From the NCBI GenBank assembly GCA_013289955.1, contig JABCYZ010000022.1, forward strand, positions 39,732-103,731: a stretch of DNA of 64,000 nucleotides. The letters run 5' to 3'. This DNA is from Acidobacteriota bacterium. GTDB taxonomy: Bacteria; Acidobacteriota; Terriglobia; Acidiferrales; UBA7541. Shown here piece by piece: positions 26,540 through 35,845 of the stretch; position 1 is the stretch's first letter, and every line of letters begins with the position of its first letter. The position numbers and the translations under genes are program-made. The notes below the pieces were generated by a model. The model did no database searches, had not been told where the DNA came from, and saw only the letters and a program-made list of their open reading frames with translations.

Positions 26540-27835
26540 TTGATCGATCGCTACTTCAAATTTAAAGAGAATCAGACGTCGGTGAAGCAGGAGCTGCTGG
26601 GCGGGCTTACGACGTTTGTGACGATGGCGTACATCGTCGTTGTAAATCCGCAGATTCTGGCGCAGGCGGGAATGCCCGCGGATGGCGTGGTGTTTGCGAC
26701 GTGCCTTTCGGCCGCGGCGGCGACGCTCGTGATGGGATTGTACGCAAATTATCCGATTGCGCTGGCGCCGGGGATGTCGCTGAATGCGTACTTCACGTAT
26801 TCGGTGTGTCTCTCGATGCACGTTCCGTGGAGAACGGCGCTGGCAGTGGTGTTTTTTTCGGGCGTGCTCTTTCTGGTTCTGACGGTAACGAAAGTGCGCG
26901 AACAGATCGTGAATGGCATGCCCGATTGTTTGAAGCACTCGACGGCCGCGGGAATCGGAATGTTCATCGCCTTTGTCGGATTGCGAAATGCCAAGCTGGT
27001 AGTGGCCAATTCCGCGACGTTTGTAGGCCTGGGCAGCTTTGCGGATAAAGAAGTGCAAACTGCGTGCTTCGGGCTGGGGCTGACGCTGGTGTTGATGGCG
27101 CGGAAAATCCATGGCGGCATTTTGCTGGGCATCCTTCTAACTACAGTTCTCGGGATGCTGCGCGGCATTTCGAGCTGGCCTGACACCTTCTTTTCCATGC
27201 CGCATCCGTCCTCGACTTTTCTTCAGCTGGATTTTCGCGGCGCGCTGCATCTCGGGTTTCTCGAAATACTTTTCGCGTTCCTGTTCGTCGACCTTTTCGA
27301 CAACGTGGGAACACTGGTGGGCGTGTGCGAGCAAGGCGGATTTATCAAGGACGGCAAGATTCCGCGCGTCGGCCGGGTATTGCTCGCGGATTCCGTGGGA
27401 ACGATTTTCGGCTCGCTGACGGGAACTTCGACGGTCACGAGTTATATCGAGAGCGCGGCGGGCGTTGCCGCCGGTGCGCGGACCGGTTTCAGCAATATCG
27501 CCGTGGCAGGGCTTTTTCTTTTGGCCATGTTTTGCTCACCGCTCGCGACGGCGATTCCGGCGTACGCGACAGCTCCGGCGCTGATTCTGGTCGGCGTTTT
27601 GATGTCCGGATCCCTGGCGCTCGTGAACTGGAACGACTTCAGCGAGGCCTTGCCCGCGTTTATCACCATGCTGGCGACGCCGCTGACGTTCAGCATCGCT
27701 ACCGGGCTGAGCCTTGGCCTGATTTCCTATACAGTGGTGAAATTGGCGTCGGGCAAGTACAAGGAGATCAACGCGCTCGTTTGGATTCTCACGATTCTGT
27801 TTATTCTGCGTTACGTATATCTGGCCGCTGCCTAG
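26540..27835 (+). CDS. AzgA/PbuG-type purine permease
   Basis: A 431-residue protein with 12-14 membrane segments of the NCS2/AzgA family. Family signatures include IDRYFKFKENQTSV at the start, FVTMAYIVVVNPQIL, LAPGMSLNAYFTYSV and FLFVDLFDNVGTLVGV, the last holding substrate-site residues. It is a proton-coupled importer of adenine, guanine or hypoxanthine. TTG 26540 is chosen because GGAGGG lies just before it and the family starts at this position; the frame is open to 26495. It follows the guanine-deaminase-like gene on the same strand, so imported guanine could go straight to xanthine and the adjacent xanthine dehydrogenase operon. Confidence 0.88.
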   Translation: MIDRYFKFKENQTSVKQELLGGLTTFVTMAYIVVVNPQILAQAGMPADGVVFATCLSAAAATLVMGLYANYPIALAPGMSLNAYFTYSVCLSMHVPWRTALAVVFFSGVLFLVLTVTKVREQIVNGMPDCLKHSTAAGIGMFIAFVGLRNAKLVVANSATFVGLGSFADKEVQTACFGLGLTLVLMARKIHGGILLGILLTTVLGMLRGISSWPDTFFSMPHPSSTFLQLDFRGALHLGFLEILFAFLFVDLFDNVGTLVGVCEQGGFIKDGKIPRVGRVLLADSVGTIFGSLTGTSTVTSYIESAAGVAAGARTGFSNIAVAGLFLLAMFCSPLATAIPAYATAPALILVGVLMSGSLALVNWNDFSEALPAFITMLATPLTFSIATGLSLGLISYTVVKLASGKYKEINALVWILTILFILRYVYLAAA

Positions 27836-27886
27836 AGATCCCCGGGATTAAAGGCGGCCGGCGCGACGGCGGCTCATCCAGAAGAC

Positions 27887-28204
27887 TCAGTTCAGATAAA
27901 AGACTTCCCGCATCATCGCGAATTTCTCGCCCGGTTTCTGGCCCGGCACCGGCTCGAAGAGCAGAGCCATTTCCTGCTGCCATCTGAGGTTGGTGGGATC
28001 CCGGTCGAGCGCCTGCCACGCGGCATCGAAATCGTCCACATGCATGAACAGGAACAGGTCCTGCTCCCGTCGAAAGATGGAATATTCCGAGATGCCGACC
28101 TCTTTCAGTTTGGCGAGCAAAGCAGGCCAGACATTCCTGTGAGCGGCGTCGTATTCATCCTCCTTGCCGGGCTTGATGCGCAGGCGAAACGCGACTCGGG
28201 GCAT
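27887..28204 (-). CDS. rhaM: L-rhamnose mutarotase
   Basis: A 105-residue dimeric alpha/beta-barrel protein. The core RVAFRLRIKPGKEDEYDAAHRNVWPAL, the YSIFRRE strand and the FLFMHVDDFDAAW strand match RhaM, which interconverts alpha- and beta-L-rhamnose. The frame is open to 28270, but ATG 28204 has GGAGGAG a few bases before it and gives the family length. It is divergent from a secreted rhamnosidase at 28388, so the pair likely serves release and use of rhamnose from plant or microbial glycans. No rhamnose isomerase or kinase is seen, so an oxidative route is possible. Confidence 0.88.
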   Translation of the reverse strand: MPRVAFRLRIKPGKEDEYDAAHRNVWPALLAKLKEVGISEYSIFRREQDLFLFMHVDDFDAAWQALDRDPTNLRWQQEMALLFEPVPGQKPGEKFAMMREVFYLN

Positions 28205-28274
28205 AGGCTCCTCCAAAGTGCCATAGTGTAATGGCCGGCGCCCTGTTTGATCGAGAAGAGTGTTCTGCATTCTG

Positions 28275-28304
28275 TTGACAGGCGGGAGCGGATGCCGCTA
28301 CAGT
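28275..28304 (+). promoter_or_regulatory. Sigma-70-type promoter of the rhamnosidase gene
   Basis: A perfect TTGACA is followed after 18 nt by TACAGT. This would start a transcript with a leader of about 77 nt before the rhamnosidase ATG at 28388. It lies in the divergent gap with the mutarotase gene. Confidence 0.6.
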
Positions 28305-28387
28305 GCGCGACGCCAACCGCCAGAGCGCCAGCAAAGCATTTTTAGCAAGCCTTTTACTCGAGCTGAGCGCGACCGGGAGAACCCTTC

Positions 28388-31300
28388 ATGAGAAGTCGAG
28401 GAGACGGCATTCGTAACCTGCTAGGCACGATAAAACTGGCGGCGGCGTGTTTCCTGCTGTTTCCAGCGGGCGCCGGCGCCCAGACGGCGAAGCCGGTCAA
28501 CCTCGAATGCGAATCGCTGACAACGCCGCTCGGGATGGACGCGGCAAAACCGCGGCTCGCGTGGAAGATTCAGGATTCGCGTCCCGGGGCGCGGCAAACT
28601 GCCTATGAGATTCAAGTCGCCTCGAAAGCGGAAATGCTCGCTGGCGGCAAGGGCGACGTTTGGGACAGCGGGAGGGTCGAATCCGGTGACTCTCTGGGCG
28701 TACCGTATGGAGGCCCCGCGCTTCGACCCAGCAAGCGTTATTACTGGCGAGTCTTGCTCTGGGACGAAGACGGGAAGGCCTTGACTCCCAGCGAGCCGAG
28801 CTGGTGGGAGACGGGACTCCTCGAACAGGGAAACTGGACGGCGAAGTGGATCGGCTACGAGGAGCCCGAACTGCGGCACGTGCGCGAATCGGGTGCCGCT
28901 TGGATTACGAACGCCGATGGAGAAGCGCCGAAAGACGCCACGAGCACAAAGCACGACTTTCGGCTCCATTTCGACCTGACGAAGCCCGTGCGGCGCGCTG
29001 TGCTCTATCTGACGGGAGAGGACTCGGCGGGCGCCTGGATCAACGGAAAACAGGTGATGGAAGCGGCGCCGCTGACGCCATGGCGGCAGATGCCGTGGAA
29101 GACCTATGCGTTTCAGGACGTTCGGGGAGCGTTGCACGCGGGCAGGAACGCGCTGGCGATTGAGGTGGTGCGCTACGGAGGGAACAACGGCGGGGCGAAT
29201 CACCCGAGCCAGACGCCGATGAGCGCGGTGCTCTACGTGGAAGCGGCGGATGGCACGGTCGAGTTATTCAAGAGCGCTCGGGAGGGCTGGCGAGCCAGAT
29301 TGAATGCCGAGGGAGACTGGCAAGCCGCCGAATTCGATGATTCTTCCTGGAGCGGAGCGGTTCCGTACGTCATGCCGAGTTCGGGGTTCGAAAACGCCGA
29401 GCTCGGAAATCCGTGGCCGACGGGAGCCGTGAAGTCTCTACGGCGGACGTTCGAGGTTCCCAAGCCCGTGGCCTCCGCGCGAATTTATGCGACGGCGCTT
29501 GGTTCCTACCAGCTTTCGATCAACGGCAGGCGAGTGGGCAACGAAATTCTGGCGCCTGGATGGACGGACTTCAGGGAGCGCGTCGTTTACCAGGCGTACG
29601 ACGTGACGGCGGAAATAAAATCGGGCAAAAATGCCGTGGGGGCGCTGCTTGCACCCGGCTGGTACTCGACGCCCTTGCAATGGTTCCGGCAGGGCTACAA
29701 CTACGGGAAAACGCCGCCTGCACTGCGGGCGCAGCTGAGAATCGAGTACAAGGACGGGTCGGTGGATTGGATCCTGACGGACGAAACGTGGAAGGCGGAC
29801 ATCTCGCCGATTCTCTTCGCTGAAATATACGATGGAGAGACGTACGACGCGCGAAAGGCGCAAATGAACTGGAACACGGCGGCGTTCGACGATCGCCGGT
29901 GGAAGTCCGCGGAGTTGGTTGAGCCCGAGGAAACAAAAATCGTCTGGCAATACTTCCAGCCGATTCGCGCGGAAAAAGCGCTCGATGCAAAGAAAGTGAC
30001 GAATCCTTCCGCGGGCGTATACATCTTCGATTTCGAGCAGAATCTTTCCGGGGTTGCGCGCATCCGGGCGGAAGGCGCAGCGGGAACCGACGTGAAACTG
30101 AGATTCGCGGAAGTGTTGAACCCGGACGGCACGCTTTATACGGAAAACCTGCGAACCGCCAAGGCGACGGATCATTTTATTCTCGCAGGCAAAGGGAACG
30201 AGGAGTTTGAGCCAACCTTTACATTTCATGGGTTCCGGTATGTGGAAGTTTCCGGGTTGAAAGAAGAACCCAGGACGGGCGATGTGAAAGCCGTTGTCTT
30301 TCATACCGACGCTCCCTTCACGGCGACGCTGAAAACAAGCAGCCCGATGCTGAATAAACTGTGGAGCAATATCCTGTGGGGCCAGCGCTCGAACTTCGTG
30401 GGGGTTCCCACCGACTGCCCGCAGCGGGACGAACGGCTGGGATGGACCGGGGATGCCCAGGTCTTCTGGCGCACGGCAACGTACAACATGGATCTGGCGG
30501 CTTTCTCGAGGAAGTTCGGAGCGGATTTGCGCGGCACACAAGCGGGCACGGATATGTATGGAATTTTCGCTCCGGGAACAAACACCGCGCACCCTGCCCA
30601 CGCCACGGGATGGAGCGACGCAGGAGTGATCATTCCGTGGTCGTCGTGGATTCAGACCGGCGACACGGAAGTCGTCGAAGAAAACTGGGAGGGGATGCGA
30701 AAGTATCTTGCCGCCATTGAAGCGGCGAATCCCGATTATCTCTGGAAAAAGAATTACGGCATTCCCTTTGCGGACTGGCTCTCGCCGGAAGGGGTGACGC
30801 CCGTGGACCTGATCGCCACAGCGTATTGGGCGTACGACGTCACGCTGATGAGCGAGATGGCCCGCGCCATGGGAAAAACGGATGACCAGCGAAGATACGG
30901 CGAGCTGTTTGAAAAAATCAAAGCCGCTTTCAACCGGGCGTACGTGCGGCCGGATGGATTTGTCGGCGGCGTCCCACCGCCGCCGGTATTCGCTTCGGGG
31001 ACGGCGAAGCCGCTCAGTGACCAGCCCGTCGAAACACAAACGGGATACGTACTTGCGCTGCACATGGATCTGCTGCCTGATTCGCTGCGAAGCCTTGCGG
31101 CCAAACGTCTGGTGGACCGGCTCGAAGCCAATCATTGGCGCCTCGGCACGGGATTTCTCGGCACTCCCTATTTGCTGGGGGCGTTGACCGATACCGGGCA
31201 CGCCGATGTCGCCTACCGTCTGCTGCTCAGCACGGAGTATCCGTCCTGGGGATATCTGGTCGAACACGGCGCCACCACGATGTGGGAACGCTGGAACGGC

Positions 31301-31735
31301 GATCAAATGCGCGGCGATCCGAGCATGAATTCCTACAATCACTACGCGTATGGGGCGGTCGCGGACTGGATCTACCGCTATGCAGCGGGAATCGATACGG
31401 TGGCAAGCGATCCGGGATTTCACGTCATCCGGCTTCATCCGAACTTCGACAGACGTTTGGGGAGCCTCGATTTTTCCTATGAGTCCGCGTCCGGCACGAT
31501 TCACTCGGCATGGTCGATTTCCGGAAACAAGGCCACCTGGAATTTGACGATTCCGGCAAATGCGACCGGGCGGTTGCCGGTCAGAAAAGAGCAGGCGGAG
31601 TCGTTCGCGCTTGACGGAGAGTCGCTCCGAAAAAGCAGCAGAATTCACGCGCTGAACAGGGAAAACAACGATCTCGAATTCGAGATTCCCGCGGGCACGT
31701 ACCGATTTGAGATCACTCTGCCTTCCGTCGATTAA
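28388..31735 (+). CDS. Secreted alpha-L-rhamnosidase, GH78
   Basis: A 1115-residue GH78 enzyme. A signal peptide (IKLAAACFLLFPAGAGAQ) is followed by an N-terminal beta-sandwich with PRLAWKIQD, two rhamnosidase beta-sandwich domains (about 150-520), the (alpha/alpha)6 catalytic domain at about 630-1000, and a C-terminal beta domain. The catalytic region shows DCPQRDERLGWTGDAQVF, which carries the active-site Asp/Glu cluster, then QTGYVLALHMDLLP and TTMWERWNGDQ with a further catalytic Glu. It should remove terminal alpha-L-rhamnose from plant pectin, flavonoid or bacterial glycans in the periplasm or outside. A good promoter lies upstream and the mutarotase is divergent. It appears complete. 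Confidence 0.92.
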   Translation: MRSRGDGIRNLLGTIKLAAACFLLFPAGAGAQTAKPVNLECESLTTPLGMDAAKPRLAWKIQDSRPGARQTAYEIQVASKAEMLAGGKGDVWDSGRVESGDSLGVPYGGPALRPSKRYYWRVLLWDEDGKALTPSEPSWWETGLLEQGNWTAKWIGYEEPELRHVRESGAAWITNADGEAPKDATSTKHDFRLHFDLTKPVRRAVLYLTGEDSAGAWINGKQVMEAAPLTPWRQMPWKTYAFQDVRGALHAGRNALAIEVVRYGGNNGGANHPSQTPMSAVLYVEAADGTVELFKSAREGWRARLNAEGDWQAAEFDDSSWSGAVPYVMPSSGFENAELGNPWPTGAVKSLRRTFEVPKPVASARIYATALGSYQLSINGRRVGNEILAPGWTDFRERVVYQAYDVTAEIKSGKNAVGALLAPGWYSTPLQWFRQGYNYGKTPPALRAQLRIEYKDGSVDWILTDETWKADISPILFAEIYDGETYDARKAQMNWNTAAFDDRRWKSAELVEPEETKIVWQYFQPIRAEKALDAKKVTNPSAGVYIFDFEQNLSGVARIRAEGAAGTDVKLRFAEVLNPDGTLYTENLRTAKATDHFILAGKGNEEFEPTFTFHGFRYVEVSGLKEEPRTGDVKAVVFHTDAPFTATLKTSSPMLNKLWSNILWGQRSNFVGVPTDCPQRDERLGWTGDAQVFWRTATYNMDLAAFSRKFGADLRGTQAGTDMYGIFAPGTNTAHPAHATGWSDAGVIIPWSSWIQTGDTEVVEENWEGMRKYLAAIEAANPDYLWKKNYGIPFADWLSPEGVTPVDLIATAYWAYDVTLMSEMARAMGKTDDQRRYGELFEKIKAAFNRAYVRPDGFVGGVPPPPVFASGTAKPLSDQPVETQTGYVLALHMDLLPDSLRSLAAKRLVDRLEANHWRLGTGFLGTPYLLGALTDTGHADVAYRLLLSTEYPSWGYLVEHGATTMWERWNGDQMRGDPSMNSYNHYAYGAVADWIYRYAAGIDTVASDPGFHVIRLHPNFDRRLGSLDFSYESASGTIHSAWSISGNKATWNLTIPANATGRLPVRKEQAESFALDGESLRKSSRIHALNRENNDLEFEIPAGTYRFEITLPSVD

Positions 31736-31800
31736 CCAGCCCCGGGAAGCGGCATTCGAAGCTTCTTTTCCTGGCCGGAGAAGAGCCGAAAGAGCTCGAG

Positions 31801-34362
31801 TTATTCATAACGCAACGCTTTGATCGGATCGAGGCGGCTGGCACGCCACGCGGGGATGTAGCCGGCGGCGAGTGCGACCGAGGCGAGCGCCACGGTTGCC
31901 AGAAGAAGCGTGGCGGGATCGTGCGGCGAGAGGCCGAAGAGCTGGCTTTTTACAAGCTTCGTCAGGGCCAGTGAGGCGGGCACTCCTGCGGCAACGCCGA
32001 TAGCCACAAGAACCAGCACTTCACGCATCACCATCCAAATGACATTGCCCTGGGCGGCGCCGAGAGCCATGCGGATCCCGACCTCGCGAGTGCGCTGGGC
32101 GACGGTGTAGGCCATGACGCCGTAAAGGCCAATGACGGCGAGAAGCGTCGCGAGAAAACCGAAGACGCCGGAGAGGCTCGCGATCATGCGTTCGGTGGAC
32201 AGCGAGTTGCTTATTTGCACTTCGGTGGTACGCATGTTCGAGATGGGGACGTTGGAGTCGAGATCGCGGACCTTCGAACGGATCGAAGACATAAGCAGAG
32301 TGGGGTCGCCAACCGTGCGGACGTAAATGACCATGCCGCCGATGAAACGGTCGGCGATATAGGGAAGATAGGCCTGAGCGGGAATTTCGTCGCGGAGGTT
32401 GGTGTATTTGATGTCTTTGACGACGCCGATAACTTCCATGTCGGTGGGAGTGCCGGGGTCGGATCCGAAACCCAAATGCATGCCGACGGGATCGCGGCCG
32501 GCAAAGTATTTCTTGGCAAAGGTTTCATTGATCATGACGAGGGCCGGATTCCATCCGAACGGGTCGTCGGGGTGATGATTCACTTCCTGGGTATCGGAGG
32601 GACGGAAGTCGCGGCCGTTGACGATGGGAATGCCCATGGTGGCGAAATAGTTGGGGCTGACTTCGTTCATGTAGGGCTCAGGATGGGCGTCTGGAGTGGG
32701 AGGAGAGAAGCCTTCGACGGTCATGCTGCTGTCCCATTCGTTATCTTCGAGGATGCGCAGGGAAGCGAGGCCAGTGGATTCGACGCCGGGAATGGAGGAG
32801 AGGGAATCCAGTAACTGGGGATAGAAAGATTTCAGGCGCGCAACGCTGTAGCCGCTGTAGGAGGGATCGATTTCAAAGCCGACGAGATTTTGCGGGTTAA
32901 AACCGGGACCGAGGTTGCGAAGATTGCCGAGGCTCTTGGTGAAAAGACCGGCACCGATCAGGAGCAGGAGAGAAAGGGTGACCTGAGCGATGACGAGAGA
33001 TTTTCTGAGGGCGCCGTGACCACCGCCGACGACGGCAGCGGCTTCGTCTTTTAGAGTCGTGGCGACGTTGGGCTTGGTGGTCTGTAAAGCGGGAACCAGG
33101 CCGAAGAGTACGCCCGTGGCGGCCGTGACGGCCAGCGTGAACAGAAGAATGCGAAGGTCGGGCGAGGTGGAAATTCGCAAGCCTCCGGAATCGGAAGGCA
33201 GATAGGCGGCCATGAGAGCTTTGTCGGCCCAGTAGGCGAGAGCGAGTCCGGCGAGGGCTCCCAGCGTCGCGAGCGAAAGGCTTTCGATCAGGAGCTGCGA
33301 GATGATGCGAGGGCGTGTGGCGCCCATGGCCAGGCGGATCGCTATTTCCTTTCTTCGCGCCGACCCGCGGACGAGGAGAAGATTGGCAAGATTGGCGCAG
33401 GCAATGAGAAGGACGAGGCCGGTGGTGGCCATGAGAACCCAGAGAGGCGTCGAGAGCGTCTGGCGGGTGTAGGAGCGGCCTTGAGAGCCTGGCAGGAGGT
33501 CGATATAGCACTTGAGGAATTGCTCGCGATCATAGGGTGACGCGTGAGCGAAGGCTTTTTCCTTAACCTCCATCTCGAGCATGGAATGCATGAAGGGCTG
33601 GAGCGACGCTTTTGCCCGTTCGCGGGTAATACCGGGCTTGAGGCGGCCAAAGACGTTGACCCAACGGTTGCGGCGTTCCTTGAGCATGTCGGTGGGATTG
33701 CCGACCATGATCTCCTTTTGCATCATGAGGGGAACGAAGAGCTTGGGGGAGCGGCCGAGCTCGACGCCATCAAAGCCGGGTTGCAGTACGCCGACGATGG
33801 TCATGTTTTGGTTGTTGAGGATGAGAGTTTTGCCAACGACGTTCGGGTCGGCGGAGAAACGCGATTTCCAGTAAGCGTGGTTGAGGATGACGTAGGGATA
33901 GGCGTCGGGGAGGCGGTCGTCTTCCGGGGTGAACACGCGACCGAGGTAGGGATTCAAACCGAGGTTGGAAAAATAAGTGCCGGACACCATTTCCAGCTGG
34001 ACGTGTTCGGCCTGGCCATGGAAGGAGACACTGGCGTCGAACGGGAAACGGGCGAACATGTCGGAGAAGACTTCATTGTGGGCGGCGAAATCGCGGAACA
34101 TGGGATGAGAAATGGCATTGCCACCCCAATTGCTGCCGTAGTGGCGGCCGCGCATGGTGAGGAGGACGAGTTCCTGGGGGTCCTTGACGGGCAGAAGGCG
34201 GAGCAGGACTTGATCGAGAAGGGTGAAGATGGCGGTATTTGCGCCGATGCCGAGAGCGAGCGTGAGAATGGCGATGGCGGTGAAGCCGGGAGTGCGGGCG
34301 AGCGTGCGGAGAGCGTACTTAAAATCGCGATAGGCGGTGTCGAGCGAGGCGATGATATTCAT
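31801..34362 (-). CDS. ADOP-type MacB/FtsX permease without ATPase
   Basis: An 853-residue membrane protein of two fused MacB-like permease halves. Each half has one N-terminal transmembrane helix, a large periplasmic MacB-PCD domain and three helices of an FtsX domain. FKYALRTLARTPGFTAIAILTLALGIGANTAIF at the start is the standard opening of the acidobacterial duplicated orphan permeases. No ABC ATPase and no PadR regulator is adjacent. ATG 34362 fits the family start; the frame is open to 34404. The substrate is unknown. It converges with the rhamnosidase gene and is divergent from the cytochrome gene at 34645. Confidence 0.85.
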   Translation of the reverse strand: MNIIASLDTAYRDFKYALRTLARTPGFTAIAILTLALGIGANTAIFTLLDQVLLRLLPVKDPQELVLLTMRGRHYGSNWGGNAISHPMFRDFAAHNEVFSDMFARFPFDASVSFHGQAEHVQLEMVSGTYFSNLGLNPYLGRVFTPEDDRLPDAYPYVILNHAYWKSRFSADPNVVGKTLILNNQNMTIVGVLQPGFDGVELGRSPKLFVPLMMQKEIMVGNPTDMLKERRNRWVNVFGRLKPGITRERAKASLQPFMHSMLEMEVKEKAFAHASPYDREQFLKCYIDLLPGSQGRSYTRQTLSTPLWVLMATTGLVLLIACANLANLLLVRGSARRKEIAIRLAMGATRPRIISQLLIESLSLATLGALAGLALAYWADKALMAAYLPSDSGGLRISTSPDLRILLFTLAVTAATGVLFGLVPALQTTKPNVATTLKDEAAAVVGGGHGALRKSLVIAQVTLSLLLLIGAGLFTKSLGNLRNLGPGFNPQNLVGFEIDPSYSGYSVARLKSFYPQLLDSLSSIPGVESTGLASLRILEDNEWDSSMTVEGFSPPTPDAHPEPYMNEVSPNYFATMGIPIVNGRDFRPSDTQEVNHHPDDPFGWNPALVMINETFAKKYFAGRDPVGMHLGFGSDPGTPTDMEVIGVVKDIKYTNLRDEIPAQAYLPYIADRFIGGMVIYVRTVGDPTLLMSSIRSKVRDLDSNVPISNMRTTEVQISNSLSTERMIASLSGVFGFLATLLAVIGLYGVMAYTVAQRTREVGIRMALGAAQGNVIWMVMREVLVLVAIGVAAGVPASLALTKLVKSQLFGLSPHDPATLLLATVALASVALAAGYIPAWRASRLDPIKALRYE

Positions 34363-34644
34363 TCGAGAGGCCTTATCTTTCCGAGGAGATTCGGCAGCAA
34401 CCATGAATACGCTTTTTGGCGGGAATAGTTCCCGCGAAATCAGCGTTTGGCGAGGCTCCCCCTACTCACGGATCTGGCTAGATCTTGAGACGATTCGAGA
34501 GGCAATACGTCTTGAGAGATAGGGGGGAGAAGACAGATTTCGGCGTTGGACGGTGCCCCTGTGGGTCAGGGTCCCCAGTGAGAATGGCCATCCATCCACT
34601 GGAACAAGACCTGCGGATGGCAGGCTGACCGGGGACGATTCTCC

Positions 34645-35787
34645 ATGCGTAAAAAGATGGTCGACCGCTCTTCTCTGCCAATCGGGGCGAGGGTCTTGGT
34701 GCTCTTCGCAGCGGCATTTGTTTATCCGAGAGATGCGGCTCCGCAAAAAACGCCGCCGGAATTGCGCGAGAACCAGCCGGCTGAAACGGTTTTTAAAAAT
34801 ATTCAGGCGCTCAAGGGCATGCGGGCGGGCGATCTCCAGGGAGCAATGTCCTTTATCGCGAGCTCGCTCAACGTGGATTGCGATCATTGTCACGTGCAGG
34901 ATTTCAGCAAGGATGAGAGGAAAGAGAAACTGCGGGCGCGCGAGATGATTCGCATGGTGCGTCAAATCAATGAGGAGTCGTTCGCGGGGAAAAACACTGT
35001 AAATTGTTTCACCTGCCACCAGGGCCACGCAGAACCAATGGCGTTAGCACCCATCGTGCCGCCTCCGCCGAGAGCGACGGAAGCGGCCGCCGGAAAACCT
35101 GCCGGCCCGCCGCTGCCAAGTGTTGGCGAAGTGCTCGGCCGCTATGTACTAGCGCTCGGTGGACAGGAGGCGCTTGACCGGGTGAAGAGCCGGATCCTAA
35201 AAACGGTGCGACTCGATGGCGGGAATTCCGGATCCGTAACGATGATCTTTCAAAAGGGGCCGGGGAGGGTGCTGCGCTCCCGGGAATCACCCGGTTACAG
35301 TCTTTGGGTGGGATCGAACGGAACGCATGCCTGGGCCGAAGATTCGCTCAAATCCTACTGGGGTTTGCTGAATACGTTTGAACAGCATGCCATCCTGCGA
35401 GATGCGGAGATGTATCAGGGCAGCCGGCTCGAAAGCCAGTATTCGAGCGTGAAAGTCAAAGCCGCAGAAAAGCTTCAAGACGAGGACACCTACGTCGTCA
35501 GCGGAACGTCGCCCGAAGGCACGAGCGAGGACTTCTATTTCAGTGTCGAGACGGGATTGCTTCTCGGCCGCCACATCGAGGAACAAACCGTTTTCGGCGC
35601 GTTCCAGGTGCGGGCGGATTTCGAGGACTATCGCGAGATCGGCGGAGTGAAGATGCCGTTTGTTGTGAAATGGTCGAGTCCCGGCGGCGCCTGGGGGACA
35701 AGAACTTCCTTCAAGGTTTTGGATGTTCAGCAGAACGAAAACATTCCGGACGAAAAATTCGAAGGTCCGCCATCCAAATCAAGATAG
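34645..35787 (+). CDS. Reaction-centre-type c-type cytochrome with C-terminal lipoprotein-sorting-like domain
   Basis: A 380-residue secreted protein. A signal segment (ARVLVLFAAAFVYP) precedes a helical cytochrome module at about 45-130 with two haem c sites, CDHCH at 79-83 and CFTCH at 121-125. The KNIQALKGMRAGDLQGAMSFIASSL pattern is that of the photosynthetic-reaction-centre cytochrome family (PF02276), which normally binds four haems; here two are seen. After a Pro-rich linker, residues 155-375 form beta-rich sequence resembling a LolA/outer-membrane lipoprotein-sorting fold (GGVKMPFVVKWSS). No photosynthesis genes are near, so it is probably a periplasmic electron carrier of unknown partner. 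Confidence 0.75.
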   Translation: MRKKMVDRSSLPIGARVLVLFAAAFVYPRDAAPQKTPPELRENQPAETVFKNIQALKGMRAGDLQGAMSFIASSLNVDCDHCHVQDFSKDERKEKLRAREMIRMVRQINEESFAGKNTVNCFTCHQGHAEPMALAPIVPPPPRATEAAAGKPAGPPLPSVGEVLGRYVLALGGQEALDRVKSRILKTVRLDGGNSGSVTMIFQKGPGRVLRSRESPGYSLWVGSNGTHAWAEDSLKSYWGLLNTFEQHAILRDAEMYQGSRLESQYSSVKVKAAEKLQDEDTYVVSGTSPEGTSEDFYFSVETGLLLGRHIEEQTVFGAFQVRADFEDYREIGGVKMPFVVKWSSPGGAWGTRTSFKVLDVQQNENIPDEKFEGPPSKSR

Positions 35788-35845
35788 GCGTCATGCCGTG
35801 GCGCCCCGGGGTTATAAAAAAATCGCCAATTCCCGAGAGCTTCCT

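Noticed and set aside
29438..31648. A 736-codon minus-strand frame opposite the rhamnosidase
   Set aside because: Low-complexity Arg/Pro-rich translation; the rhamnosidase is a confident match to GH78, and antisense open frames are expected with this codon use.
31736..31800. A possible terminator between the rhamnosidase and ADOP genes
   Set aside because: Only a 5-bp stem (GAAGC/GCTTC) with a 10-nt loop before TTTT; not strong enough to list.
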